Source: Vibrio sp. STUT-A11 (GTDB lineage Bacteria; Pseudomonadota; Gammaproteobacteria; Enterobacterales; Vibrionaceae). Taken from it: a stretch of DNA of 64,000 nt. Under the pieces are notes generated by a model, which was not told the DNA's origin, did no database searches, and saw only the letters and a list, made by a program, of their open reading frames with translations. The stretch spans positions 434,001 to 498,000 of the forward strand of contig NZ_AP026763.1 of the NCBI RefSeq assembly GCF_026000435.1, given 5' to 3'. The translations under genes were made by a program, and so were the position numbers. Of the stretch, positions 1 to 8,732 are shown one piece after another. Each line of letters starts with the position of its first letter. The stretch's first letter is position 1.

Positions 1-661
1 CAACGTTTTCGGTTAGCGTGATCTTAGCACCTGTTTGCTGCGCAATTTCCTGACATGTGGCAACAAGCTCTTCTTCCGGCCAGAATGCTTTTGGCGCAAT
101 CAAACGAATATCCATGCCCATTTTAGCCGCACCGACCATCAGTGAGTTACCCATGTTATTGCGAGCGTCACCTAAGTAGGCAAAAGTGATGTTATGCAGT
201 TGCTTTCCACGTCCATGCTCTTGCATGGTTAGGAAGTCTGCGAGGATTTGCGTCGGATGGAATTCATCCGTTAGACCATTCCATACCGGTACACCAGCAT
301 AAGCACCAAGATCTTCCACGATCGCCTGACCAAAACCACGGTATTCGATACCATCATACATACGGCCCAATACGCGCGCGGTATCTTTCATCGATTCTTT
401 ATGGCCAATTTGAGATCCAGAAGGACCAATGTAAGAGACTTGAGCGCCCTGATCAAAAGCCGCAACTTCGAACGCACATCGGGTTCGAGTAGAAGATTTC
501 TCAAAGATGAGTGCGATATTTTTACCTTGGAGTGTCTTCTGCTCTGTTCCTGCATATTTGGCTTTTTTCAGCTCTGCAGACAGTTCGAGCAAGAACTGGA
601 TTTCTTTGCTTGAGAAATCTAATAGCTTCAAAAAGTTGCGATTTCGTAAATTGAAAGCCAT
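1..661 (-). CDS. argF: Ornithine carbamoyltransferase, 3' end cut by window edge
   Basis: Transfers the carbamoyl group between carbamoyl phosphate and ornithine/citrulline in the cytoplasm. The first ~220 residues are present; the family is ~334 aa, so about a third lies off the left edge. The carbamoyl-phosphate motif STRTR is at about residues 57-61 and HPTQ near residue 135. The start ATG at 661-659 gives MAFNLRNRNF, the usual N-terminus. It lies downstream of arcA, separated by a terminator-like hairpin. Next to arcA it could serve as the catabolic enzyme of the arginine deiminase route (arcB), but its closeness to rraB matches E. coli argI, so the biosynthetic name is kept. Family call is firm; anabolic versus catabolic role is open. 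Confidence 0.95.
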   Translation of the reverse strand, partial: MAFNLRNRNFLKLLDFSSKEIQFLLELSAELKKAKYAGTEQKTLQGKNIALIFEKSSTRTRCAFEVAAFDQGAQVSYIGPSGSQIGHKESMKDTARVLGRMYDGIEYRGFGQAIVEDLGAYAGVPVWNGLTDEFHPTQILADFLTMQEHGRGKQLHNITFAYLGDARNNMGNSLMVGAAKMGMDIRLIAPKAFWPEEELVATCQEIAQQTGAKITLTENV

Positions 662-758
662 AGCTCGTCCCTTTGTACGTGTGATTGATTTTGAATCACT
701 GCATTAAAACATATAAATGCTTTTATTGTGAATAATTATTTTAATTAAAAACTAAAAA

Positions 759-783
759 AGGTTGATGTATTCACATCAACCTT
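759..783 (-). terminator. Terminator after arcA
   Basis: An inverted repeat of about 10 bp with a short AT loop, followed on the minus strand by T-rich sequence. It lies between arcA and argF, so argF probably has its own promoter or relies on read-through. Confidence 0.75.
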
Positions 784-811
784 AGTTTTTATTCACTGGT
801 AAGGAAAGCGA

Positions 812-2035
812 TTAGATATCGTCTCTTTCGATTGGACAGCTCATACAGCGAGCACCACCACGGCCACGACCTAACTCGTTACCTGGTACCGTCAATACTT
901 GAATGCCGGCTTTATCGTACTTCTCGTTGGTGTAGACGTTACGTTCGTAACCAATCACCACACCTGGTTTCACCGTCAGTACGTTGTTGGCATCATTCCA
1001 CTGTTCACGCTCTGCTTCGTAGCTGTCACCGCCGGTTGTGATTATTTTCAGCTGATCTAAGCCAAGTGCTGATTCAATCGCATGCAGGTAGTTGTGCGAT
1101 GCTTCAACATTCATTTCACCGTCAGTGCCTTTCGGAGTCAGACGCCATGTATCCAGATCTTTACGCATGATCTCTGGGTAGACTGAAAAAGTATCGACGT
1201 CCATGTGTGTCATGACCGTATCCAGGTGCATACATGAACGGTGTTTAGGGAGATCAATCGCAATCACTTCTGTTGCCTGACCCGCTTTAAACAGGTTAGC
1301 AGCCAGGTTTTCTACACCTTGCGCTGTGGTACGTTCAGACATACCTACCAGAACTGCGCCTTTACCGATAACCAGAACGTCACCACCTTCAACGTTAGCG
1401 TTATCGTAGTGTAGGTCTTCATCGCCAAAGTATTTAATGAAGTCCTGGCCGGCAAAGATTGGGTGCCAGCGATAAATGGCGCGCAAGTGGTTTGTTTCGC
1501 GTTGACGTGCAGGCATCATCATTGGGTTTAGGGAAACACCGCCGTAGACCCAGCAAGATGTATCGCGGGTAAATAGATGGTTTGGCAATGGTTCAATAAC
1601 GAAGTCTAGAGGGCGACGCATCTTCGGTAGCATAGAAGATGATTTGATTGGCAGCTCAGAGTAGGCCAACCCACCCAGCAAGACTGATGCTAGGTGCTCA
1701 TTGTCCATTTCTGCAAAATACACACGAAGATCGCGGGCAAAGGTTGGGCCGTAGCGGAAGTCAGAAATCTGAGTATCCAATAGCCACTTTTTCGCTTCTG
1801 GAACCGCGAGGGTTTCGACGAGTAAATCGTGAAGTAGAAGTACTTCTACATCTTGGTCGCGTAAAGTACGAGCGAAAGCATCATGCTCTTCACCTGCCGC
1901 TTCTACCGCAAGAACATCATCAAACAATAACTCATGACAGTTAGATGGTGTTAAGTGGGTTAGGGCGCGCTCAGGGCGATTTAATAGAACTCGTCTTAGT
2001 TGACCAACTTCTGATCCAACGTACAGCTTACTCAT
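812..2035 (-). CDS. arcA: Arginine deiminase
   Basis: Hydrolyses arginine to citrulline and ammonia, first step of the arginine deiminase pathway, cytoplasmic. The 407 aa length fits the family. It has the FTRD motif, the conserved HLDTVMTHMD region, and near the C-terminus the GGARCMSCP segment with catalytic Cys at about residue 397. The start ATG at 2035 follows AAGGAT at good spacing. argF follows on the same strand across a terminator hairpin; arcC is not visible in the window. Confidence 0.97.
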   Translation of the reverse strand: MSKLYVGSEVGQLRRVLLNRPERALTHLTPSNCHELLFDDVLAVEAAGEEHDAFARTLRDQDVEVLLLHDLLVETLAVPEAKKWLLDTQISDFRYGPTFARDLRVYFAEMDNEHLASVLLGGLAYSELPIKSSSMLPKMRRPLDFVIEPLPNHLFTRDTSCWVYGGVSLNPMMMPARQRETNHLRAIYRWHPIFAGQDFIKYFGDEDLHYDNANVEGGDVLVIGKGAVLVGMSERTTAQGVENLAANLFKAGQATEVIAIDLPKHRSCMHLDTVMTHMDVDTFSVYPEIMRKDLDTWRLTPKGTDGEMNVEASHNYLHAIESALGLDQLKIITTGGDSYEAEREQWNDANNVLTVKPGVVIGYERNVYTNEKYDKAGIQVLTVPGNELGRGRGGARCMSCPIERDDI

Positions 2036-2593
2036 TTTGTATCCTTACAGATTATCCAGCGGTTATTTATGACAATCTTATGGATAAGATGCAAGTTAGT
2101 TGGCTTCGGTAATGTTTTGATATATTCAGTATTGTTAATTAAAAGCTCTGTAGGGTTTCTTTAATTCAAATAAAAATAGTTTTTTGTATTGTTTTTGTGC
2201 TTTTGGGTAAAGTGCGTTTTTATTCTTTTTAGTCCGACTGAGTATATTACATGCTTAGTGCATAAAATGTGCATATTCATTCCAAAATATGCATTTTTTA
2301 GTTTTCTTTATTCGCTGAGTAGAGAATATAAGGCGTTTCTGTATTCAATAATGAACCATAAACACGCATTGAGGGTGGGTTTGTCCCCTGATTCTGCTAA
2401 TTAGGATCTTCTGAATATTACAAAATAGCATTTCTTGTTAACTTTTTGTGACCTTGTGAGAAGGGTTTAATATTTATCAGAGAATAATTGACAACAATCA
2501 CTGTGGTTTGGTGTTTGTTAGTGGCTTTTCGTCGCAATCCGTGCCATATTTCACCGGATCGTTTCCACCAAGTAACTAATCTGGAGCCAAAAC
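2036..2593. other. Divergent intergenic region arcA/rraB
   Basis: 558 bp, AT-rich, between two divergent genes, so it must hold both promoters. It contains an 8-bp inverted repeat, TGCATATT/AATATGCA, at 2270-2293, and a TTGACA hexamer at 2488-2493 without a convincing -10 partner. A short open frame at 2189-2404 has no recognisable protein features. Confidence 0.6.
2270..2293. promoter_or_regulatory. Possible operator palindrome upstream of arcA
   Basis: TGCATATT and AATATGCA form a perfect 8-bp inverted repeat with an 8-bp spacer, 235 bp upstream of arcA. An A/T-rich, TGCAT-bearing palindrome would suit an ArgR-type site next to arginine genes, but the match to the classical ARG box is weak and the distance is large. 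Confidence 0.3.
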
Positions 2594-3010
2594 ATGTCTC
2601 ACGAAGATGAATATCTATCAGTAGAACAATTAATTGAGATTCAAAAGGAAGAGACTCGCGATATCATAGCTGCATTGTTAGAAGATGGCAGCGATCCAGA
2701 TTCACTCTATGAAATTGAGCATCACCTGTTTGCAGAAGATTTCGATACGCTAGAAAAAGCGGTGGTTGAAGCATTTAAGATGGGCTTTGAAGTCCTTGAA
2801 GCAGAAGAAACAGAAGACGAAGACGGCAATAAACTACTTTGCTGCGATGCGACCATGGAGTCCGCACTCGATGCCGAAGCAATTGATGCTCAAGTTGAGA
2901 AGCTGGTTCACCTTGCTGAAAAGTACGATATTATTTATGACGGTTGGGGTACGTATTACGAGGGCGAAGACGCTCTATACTCTGACGAAGAAGATGAAGA
3001 CGAAGAATAG
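2594..3010 (+). CDS. rraB: RNase E inhibitor RraB
   Basis: Small acidic protein that binds and inhibits RNase E and so modulates mRNA decay. It is 138 aa, with the usual N-terminal helical segment, the GFEV strand, and a very acidic tail (EDEDEE). The ATG follows GGAG at about 8-9 nt. Adjacency to an ornithine carbamoyltransferase gene matches E. coli (argI-rraB). A strong terminator follows. Confidence 0.93.
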   Translation: MSHEDEYLSVEQLIEIQKEETRDIIAALLEDGSDPDSLYEIEHHLFAEDFDTLEKAVVEAFKMGFEVLEAEETEDEDGNKLLCCDATMESALDAEAIDAQVEKLVHLAEKYDIIYDGWGTYYEGEDALYSDEEDEDEE

Positions 3011-3024
3011 TCTCTCCTTGATTA

Positions 3025-3056
3025 AAAAAACCAGCGTATTTCGCTGGTTTTTTTAT
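3025..3056 (+). terminator. Terminator after rraB
   Basis: AAACCAGCG/CGCTGGTTT stem with a short loop and a run of seven T. Confidence 0.9.
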
Positions 3057-3157
3057 GTCTAACAATTGATAACGGTAAGCTATGAAACTAATTCACATTG
3101 AGCTTGTGTGGTTTTTTTACCATAATGCGTAGAAAATTGATCTAGCTCAAGGTGTAT

Positions 3158-3958
3158 ATGCAAAAGTCACTCGCCGGTTTATGGCAAGTCTCTCCACTTA
3201 CGGACCTATCTATCCCTCAGGATGACATCACTTTTCCTGCTCCATTAAGTCAGGTACTTCCCGACGAGTTGTCAGAAGAAGCAATCCGTCAACAAGAATG
3301 GCACCTCATGCATGATATTGAAGTGGATGAGTCGATGCTCGCATTTCCCGCTGTCGATATGATACTAGGTGGTATCGACTACTATGCCGAAGTGCGCTTA
3401 AACGGTGTCGCACTGTTTGACTGTGATGGTACCCAGAATGTGTACAAGAAAGACATTCGCCCGTTCATGCAGATGGGACGTAATCGCTTTGAGATTTTAT
3501 TCTTAGAGGAAGAAGAAGACTTACTGCTTGAGGAAGATCGGCCAGAGTTGTGTTCTCTTACTGATCAAGAGTATAAGAAAAGCGACGATCGAATCGGTGT
3601 GTGGCAGGAGCCTTACCTGCAGTTTATTCGCAATGTTCGTTTAGAGCGCGTTGCTACGGAGCAGATCTGGCACTATGGTGGGGGTTGTGAGTTTAAAGTC
3701 GACCTTTATTACCAGACATTCGCACCGGGCCTGGTTTCTGCATCGGTCAAATTCAACGGTATGACTTACCATATTCCAATTGATGTGCGTGCTGAGCATG
3801 CTAGCGCCTTGTTCCAGATCGAAGCGCCAAAATACGCTGATCTCAACAACCCAAATCCAAGCGATCTTTACCAATTATCGGTAGAGCTAGATGGGCAACG
3901 CCAAGATTTTTCAGTGGCATTAAGCCAGGATCTTTGTGTTACCCACTTAGTACTCTAA
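3158..3958 (+). CDS. Stand-alone GH2/beta-mannosidase N-terminal-like beta-sandwich protein
   Basis: Predicted 266 aa, no signal peptide. Residues 5-165 resemble the sugar-binding jelly roll at the N-terminus of family 2 glycosidases: GLWQVSP at the start, an EWHL strand, GGIDYYAEVRLNG near 71-83, a GxNRFEI strand near 108-113, and RIGVWQEPYL near 145-153. The remainder looks like an Ig-like sandwich. The TIM-barrel with the catalytic glutamates is absent, so it is probably not a glycosidase. The ATG at 3158 follows AAGG and is preferred to the GTG at 3152. It stands alone between two terminated or opposite genes. Function unknown; carbohydrate binding is inferred only from fold resemblance. 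Confidence 0.7.
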   Translation: MQKSLAGLWQVSPLTDLSIPQDDITFPAPLSQVLPDELSEEAIRQQEWHLMHDIEVDESMLAFPAVDMILGGIDYYAEVRLNGVALFDCDGTQNVYKKDIRPFMQMGRNRFEILFLEEEEDLLLEEDRPELCSLTDQEYKKSDDRIGVWQEPYLQFIRNVRLERVATEQIWHYGGGCEFKVDLYYQTFAPGLVSASVKFNGMTYHIPIDVRAEHASALFQIEAPKYADLNNPNPSDLYQLSVELDGQRQDFSVALSQDLCVTHLVL

Positions 3959-3978
3959 AATTGGGTGTGCTTAAAGTC

Positions 3979-4473
3979 CTACAGCGATTTGAGCATCACG
4001 ACTTCACACGCATCATGCCCTGTTTGTCCAAGCGGGGCATCTAAATGCTCAAATCCCAACTTCTCATACAAACCAATGGCTTCTTTTAAGCACTCGGTGG
4101 TTTCCAAATAGCACTTCTGATAACCAAGTTGCTTTGCTAATTGCAGACTCAGAGCCACAATACGTTTGGCCAGCCCGTGTCCACGAGTTTGTGGCAAGAA
4201 GTACATCTTTTGTAGCTCGCACACGTTAGGTTCTCCTGCCAGTGGCGCAAAACCTCCACCACCAACGATCGCACCATTATGCTCAATCACCCAATAAGCG
4301 GCACCTTGTTGGCTGTAGACAGAATACATGTCATCAAGCGTTGGGTCTGCCACGCCATAGCCTTTGTCAGCGGTGAGCCCATACTCTGCTGAGACCTGAC
4401 GAATGACGCTTGCTATGTTTGGATTATCTTCTGGTGTGAGAGAGCGGAGAGTGAAGTGTGCTACTTGTTCCAT
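3979..4473 (-). CDS. GNAT family N-acetyltransferase
   Basis: 164 aa single-domain acetyltransferase using acetyl-CoA on an unknown amine. The acetyl-CoA pyrophosphate loop is seen as TRGHGLAKRI (about residues 91-100), followed by the CYLETT strand and the YEKLGF motif typical of GNAT motif B. It faces the preceding gene tail to tail. The substrate cannot be inferred. Confidence 0.88.
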   Translation of the reverse strand: MEQVAHFTLRSLTPEDNPNIASVIRQVSAEYGLTADKGYGVADPTLDDMYSVYSQQGAAYWVIEHNGAIVGGGGFAPLAGEPNVCELQKMYFLPQTRGHGLAKRIVALSLQLAKQLGYQKCYLETTECLKEAIGLYEKLGFEHLDAPLGQTGHDACEVVMLKSL

Positions 4474-4518
4474 GCTTTGCCTACAAAAATGAGCCCTTAA
4501 GGACTCAATATATTGCGG

Positions 4519-4923
4519 TTAGGCATGTCGATGCAAACCAAAGTGAGATGAAGGTGTTTGGTTTGCAGATTTACGTAACCAAACTTTCTCATGGAAGTAG
4601 TACGCCACCGTGTTTATAGATGGCTCTAGCATCGCCATGACTCCACCGATAAACGCATCACCAGTGAGTATGTAAACCACAGTGAAGGCAACGCTAAAGT
4701 GCACGGTTGCGAAGCTGGCGGTTTTTAGTTTGGTCATTGACTGACGAGCTTTAAGAGCAGGAATACGAGCCCATGCTTTTTCATGAAAGTAGAAAGCTAC
4801 CGTATTGACTGATGGCTCAATCATGGCAATTAAGCTACCAATTAAGATGTCGCCAGTCAGTACGTAAGCGACACTAAAGGCGATAGTAAAATGTAGTGAT
4901 GCGAAAGTTAGTGTCTTTTTCAT
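4519..4923 (-). CDS. DUF2061 membrane protein with internal duplication
   Basis: 134 aa built from two copies of a ~50-residue DUF2061 unit (about residues 1-53 and 67-120). Each copy has an FAxxHFxxAF start, a VLTGD/ILTGD turn, an EPSxNTVA segment and a YFHEKxW end. Each unit carries two short hydrophobic stretches, so an inner-membrane location is likely. There is no strong Shine-Dalgarno; the leader contains an 8-bp hairpin just before the ATG and a Fur-like box further upstream. Molecular role unknown; iron-responsive expression is inferred. Confidence 0.85.
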   Translation of the reverse strand: MKKTLTFASLHFTIAFSVAYVLTGDILIGSLIAMIEPSVNTVAFYFHEKAWARIPALKARQSMTKLKTASFATVHFSVAFTVVYILTGDAFIGGVMAMLEPSINTVAYYFHEKVWLRKSANQTPSSHFGLHRHA

Positions 4924-4930
4924 GATAATT

Positions 4931-4955
4931 ACTCATCGTGTTTGTTTCGATGAGT
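4931..4955 (-). promoter_or_regulatory. Leader hairpin before the DUF2061 start codon
   Basis: ACTCATCG and CGATGAGT form a perfect 8-bp stem with a 9-nt loop, ending 7 nt before the ATG on the minus strand. It covers the only purine-rich stretch (GATGAG) that could act as ribosome-binding site. It could modulate translation or simply be part of an operator. Confidence 0.4.
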
Positions 4956-4963
4956 TTATTATC

Positions 4964-4982
4964 GATAATAATTCTCATTTTC
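4964..4982. promoter_or_regulatory. Fur-box-like site
   Basis: By hand, 15 of 19 positions match the classical Fur consensus GATAATGATAATCATTATC. It lies about 40 bp upstream of the DUF2061 gene, where a repressor would cover a promoter. Confidence 0.6.
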
Positions 4983-5072
4983 TCTAATGGTTGGTGAGTA
5001 TTAATTCAATAGGGGAAAGCTATCAATGAGCCTTTTTAAGGCGGGTAGATCTTAAGGATGAGTAGATACAAA

Positions 5073-5099
5073 AAAGGTTGGTCATGAAGACCAACCTTT
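5073..5099 (-). terminator. Terminator after valS
   Basis: An 11-bp perfect stem (AAAGGTTGGTC) with a 5-nt loop, followed on the minus strand by a T run. Confidence 0.85.
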
Positions 5100-5144
5100 C
5101 TGATTGAAGCTGAGAAGCGCTTGGCTTCTGTTTTGCTTTAGCGA

Positions 5145-8018
5145 TTAAAGCGCTGCAATCGTGGTTTTTTGCTCTTCTAGCTTAGCGAGTGTCTCTTTGT
5201 AGCCTTCAAGCTTTTCACGCTCTTTAGCAACAACCGCTTCAGGTGCTTTCGCTACGAAGCCTTCGTTACCAAGTTTGCCTTCAATACGCTTGATCTCGCC
5301 GTGCGTTTTCTTGATTTCGCCATCAAGACGCGTAAGTTCTGCGTCTTTGTCGATCAGACCCGCCATTGGGATCATCAGCTCAGATTTACCAACTAATGCT
5401 GTTGCACACGCTGGTGTTTCTTCGCCAGCTTCAAGAACACGTACTGCTTCCAGTTTGGCCAGAGACATCAGTACTTGCTTGCTTGCTTCCAGACGAGACG
5501 CGTCTTCTTCGCTTGCTGCTTTTAGCATCACATCAAGCGGTTTACCCGGGTTGATGTCGTACTCAGCACGTAGGTTACGGATGCTGGTAATGAACGCTTT
5601 CACCCACTCGATGTCGTCTAGCGCTTCTTGATGGAAGTTCGCTTCGTCGAATTGAGGTAGAGCTTGAAGCATGATAGTGCTTTCTGATGAATTAGTACCT
5701 TCAACACCGTCAACAATAGGCTTGATGCTTTGCCAGATAGTCTCTGTGATGTAAGGAATCACTGGGTGAGCCAGGCGTAGTGTCTTCTCAAGAACCGTGA
5801 TTAGCGTACGACGAGTACCACGTTGCTGCGCTTCTGTGCCTTTCCATAGAACAGGTTTCGTTAGCTCCAGGTACCAGTCACAGAATTGGTTCCAGATGAA
5901 TTCGTAAAGCGTGTTCGACGCCATATCCAGACGGAAGTTGTCGATATGGTTGTTGAACGCTTTCGCTGCTAGTTCAAACTGAGACTCGATCCACTTGTCC
6001 GCTAGTGAGTATTCAATGTCACCACCGTTGAAGCCACAATCTTGCTCTTCTGTGTTCATCATTACGTAACGGCTAGCGTTCCATAGTTTGTTACAGAAGT
6101 TACGGTAACCTTCAAGACGCTTCATATCCCAGTTGATATCGCGGCCTGTTGATGCCATTGCTGCAAGGGTGAAACGCAGTGCGTCTGTACCGTATGCTTC
6201 GATACCGTTTTCAAACGTCTTACGCGTGTTTTTCTCGATCTTCTTCGCTAGCTGAGGTTGCATCATGTTGCCAGTGCGCTTCTCAACCAGAGACTCTAGG
6301 TCGATACCATCGATCATGTCGATTGGGTCAAGCACGTTACCTTTCGACTTAGACATCTTGTCGCCGTTTTCGTCACGGATCAGACCGGTAACGTAAACGG
6401 TTTTGAAAGGTACTTGTGGCTTGCCGTCTTCGTCTTTCACGAAGTGCATGGTCATCATGATCATGCGCGCAACCCAGAAGAAGATGATGTCGAAACCTGT
6501 TACCAGTACGTCTGAAGGGTGGAACACTTTCAGATCGTCAGTTTGCTCTGGCCAACCTTGCGTGCCGAACGTCCAAAGAGCAGAAGAGAACCAGGTATCC
6601 AGTACGTCTTCGTCCTGGTGCAGCTCAATCACTGACTCTAGGTTGTTGTTGCTACGAACTTCTTCTTCAGTGCGACCTACATAAACATTGCCCTGGTTGT
6701 CGTACCAAGCTGGGATACGGTGGCCCCACCATAGCTGACGAGAGATACACCAGTCTTGAACGTCACGCATCCAAGAGAAGTACATGTTTTCGTATTGCTT
6801 AGGCACGAACTGGATGTCGCCGTTTTCAACGGCTTCAACCGCGGTTTTCGCTAGAGGCGCAGTACGTACGTACCATTGGTCAGTTAGCATTGGTTCGATA
6901 ACCACGCCACCGCGGTCGCCGTAAGGAACTTGTAGATCGTGATCTTTCACTTCTTCAAGTAGGCCTAGCTCGTCGAATTCAGCAACGACAGCTTTGCGCG
7001 CAGCAAAACGCTCCATGCCATGGTATTTAGCTGGAAGCTCTGTGCTGTATGCGTCGCTTGCTTCGCCGTTGGTGTTGAATACTTCTGCTGCGTCACGGAT
7101 GTTGGCGTCAAAAGTCAGAATGTTGATCATTGGTAGCTGGTGGCGCTTACCAACTTCGTAGTCATTGAAATCGTGCGCAGGTGTGATTTTCACACAACCA
7201 GTGCCTTTCTCCATATCCGCGTGCTCATCACCCACGATAGGGATGCGACGGTCAACGATAGGAAGAATGATTTCTTTACCGATAAGATCTTTGTAACGTG
7301 GATCTTCTGGGTTTACAGCAACACCGGTATCACCAAGTACGGTTTCCGGACGAGTGGTTGCAACGACGATGTAATCTTTACCGTCAGCCGTTTTTGCACC
7401 ATCCGCTAGTGGATAGCGGAAATGCCACATGTTGCCTTTAGTGTCTTTGTTTTCTACTTCTAGATCTGAGATTGCTGTGTGTAGCTTTGGATCCCAGTTA
7501 ACCAGACGCTTACCACGGTAGATTAAGTCATCTTCGTACAGACGAACAAAAACTTCCTGTACCGAGTTAGACAGGCCATCATCCATCGTAAAGCGTTCAC
7601 GATCCCAGTCTACTGACGTGCCAAGACGACGTAGCTGTTTAGTGATGGTGCCACCAGATTCACCTTTCCATTCCCAGATTTTGTCAATGAAAGCTTCACG
7701 ACCGTAATCGTTTTTGGTTTTGCCTTCTTCTGCCGCGATCTTGCGCTCAACAACCATCTGAGTTGCGATACCAGCGTGGTCAGTACCTACTTGCCAAAGG
7801 GTGTTTTTACCCTTCATACGTTCACAACGGATAAGCGTATCCATGATCGTATCTTGGAACGCGTGGCCCATGTGTAGGCTACCAGTGACGTTCGGTGGCG
7901 GGATCATGATGCTGTATGATTCTTTAGTAGTGTCACCGTGTGGCTTGAAGTAGCCTTTCTCTTCCCAAGTCTGATACAGAGCTTGTTCGATTGAAGTTGG
8001 GTTATATGTCTTTTCCAT
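5145..8018 (-). CDS. valS: Valyl-tRNA synthetase
   Basis: Class I synthetase charging tRNA-Val. Predicted 957 aa from MEKTYNP (E. coli 951). It has the HIGH-type motif HMGH near residue 48 after PPPNVTGSL, a CP1 editing domain, the KMSKS motif (GDKMSKSKG), an anticodon-binding domain, and a C-terminal coiled coil ending in a KLEEQKTTIAAL tail. An in-frame ATG three codons upstream (8027) sits very close to GAGGA, so either start is possible; the family N-terminus favours 8018. holC lies upstream on the same strand, an order conserved in gamma-proteobacteria (pepA-holC-valS). Confidence 0.96.
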   Translation of the reverse strand: MEKTYNPTSIEQALYQTWEEKGYFKPHGDTTKESYSIMIPPPNVTGSLHMGHAFQDTIMDTLIRCERMKGKNTLWQVGTDHAGIATQMVVERKIAAEEGKTKNDYGREAFIDKIWEWKGESGGTITKQLRRLGTSVDWDRERFTMDDGLSNSVQEVFVRLYEDDLIYRGKRLVNWDPKLHTAISDLEVENKDTKGNMWHFRYPLADGAKTADGKDYIVVATTRPETVLGDTGVAVNPEDPRYKDLIGKEIILPIVDRRIPIVGDEHADMEKGTGCVKITPAHDFNDYEVGKRHQLPMINILTFDANIRDAAEVFNTNGEASDAYSTELPAKYHGMERFAARKAVVAEFDELGLLEEVKDHDLQVPYGDRGGVVIEPMLTDQWYVRTAPLAKTAVEAVENGDIQFVPKQYENMYFSWMRDVQDWCISRQLWWGHRIPAWYDNQGNVYVGRTEEEVRSNNNLESVIELHQDEDVLDTWFSSALWTFGTQGWPEQTDDLKVFHPSDVLVTGFDIIFFWVARMIMMTMHFVKDEDGKPQVPFKTVYVTGLIRDENGDKMSKSKGNVLDPIDMIDGIDLESLVEKRTGNMMQPQLAKKIEKNTRKTFENGIEAYGTDALRFTLAAMASTGRDINWDMKRLEGYRNFCNKLWNASRYVMMNTEEQDCGFNGGDIEYSLADKWIESQFELAAKAFNNHIDNFRLDMASNTLYEFIWNQFCDWYLELTKPVLWKGTEAQQRGTRRTLITVLEKTLRLAHPVIPYITETIWQSIKPIVDGVEGTNSSESTIMLQALPQFDEANFHQEALDDIEWVKAFITSIRNLRAEYDINPGKPLDVMLKAASEEDASRLEASKQVLMSLAKLEAVRVLEAGEETPACATALVGKSELMIPMAGLIDKDAELTRLDGEIKKTHGEIKRIEGKLGNEGFVAKAPEAVVAKEREKLEGYKETLAKLEEQKTTIAAL

Positions 8019-8177
8019 AGCGCTCATTTTTCCTCGTCATATTTGGCCTGAGTGTGGCTTTAACTGCCTTAATCGAAGCTCAACTATTTAGAGGTTTGAT
8101 TCTGGTTAATGGTAAATCTTAGTCAATCTCTATAAGTGAACTCTCTAAAGAGAGAGCTTAACTATAAGGATTGACCC

Positions 8178-8630
8178 TTAAGGATATTGAATTTCTATCG
8201 TCTGCAGTTGGTAGCCTGCTTGTCGGTAAATTTTATATCTTTCTCTTGCGAGCTGTTTAGCTTTTTCTTCGCAGGGCACGAAGTCTACCACTTGAGCAAA
8301 CTTGTTCGCAAAGGTTGTCTCATTTTCCGCCAAATTAATTACTAATTGGCGATTCCAAGACGGCTTTACACCATGATGGCCAATTTCAATGTTGGTGGCG
8401 TATTTAGGGCCTTCACCTACGAGATTGTGTGCCATGAACTTGTCAGCATCAATTTGCCAGAAAGCTTCAGCGAGCTGCTCGGCATGCATTTTGTCGTTGC
8501 AGTTCAGATATACTTTAGCGCCTTGGCGGGCAAAGTGCTGAGCCAAAAATACCACGTACTCTTCAAAGCCTGTGGGCTGCGCTTGTGGGCTGTCTTCTTT
8601 GATGATGTAGAAAGTTGCGGTTTGCATCAT
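8178..8630 (-). CDS. holC: DNA polymerase III chi subunit
   Basis: 150 aa chi subunit of the clamp-loader complex, which links the replisome to SSB. The TATFYII start, the QHFARQGAKVYLNCND strand-helix and the GHHGVKPSWNRQLVINLA region fit HolC. It sits in the conserved pepA-holC-valS order; a hairpin separates it from pepA, and 150 bp separates it from valS. Start is ATG 8630 or the next ATG at 8627. Confidence 0.93.
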   Translation of the reverse strand: MMQTATFYIIKEDSPQAQPTGFEEYVVFLAQHFARQGAKVYLNCNDKMHAEQLAEAFWQIDADKFMAHNLVGEGPKYATNIEIGHHGVKPSWNRQLVINLAENETTFANKFAQVVDFVPCEEKAKQLARERYKIYRQAGYQLQTIEIQYP

Positions 8631-8694
8631 TTCTCTCGCTTGGTTCTGAACTCACCTAAATCACTCTTGTTATAAAGAATATGGCGATAATAAA

Positions 8695-8716
8695 AAAAGG
8701 GCCTTGCGGCCCTTTT
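8695..8716 (-). terminator. Terminator after pepA
   Basis: AAAGGGCC/GGCCCTTT hairpin with a 4-nt loop and a T run on the minus strand. Confidence 0.85.
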
Positions 8717-8732
8717 CGATCTAGTTCAGAAA

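Noticed and set aside
2189..2404. 71-codon frame in the arcA/rraB gap
   Set aside because: AT-rich, Phe/Tyr/Ser-rich translation without a start signal; intergenic DNA is the simpler reading.
5145..8027. Upstream ATG of valS as an alternative start
   Set aside because: It lies nearer to GAGGA but only about 3-4 nt away, and homologues begin at MEKTYNP; kept as an alternative only.
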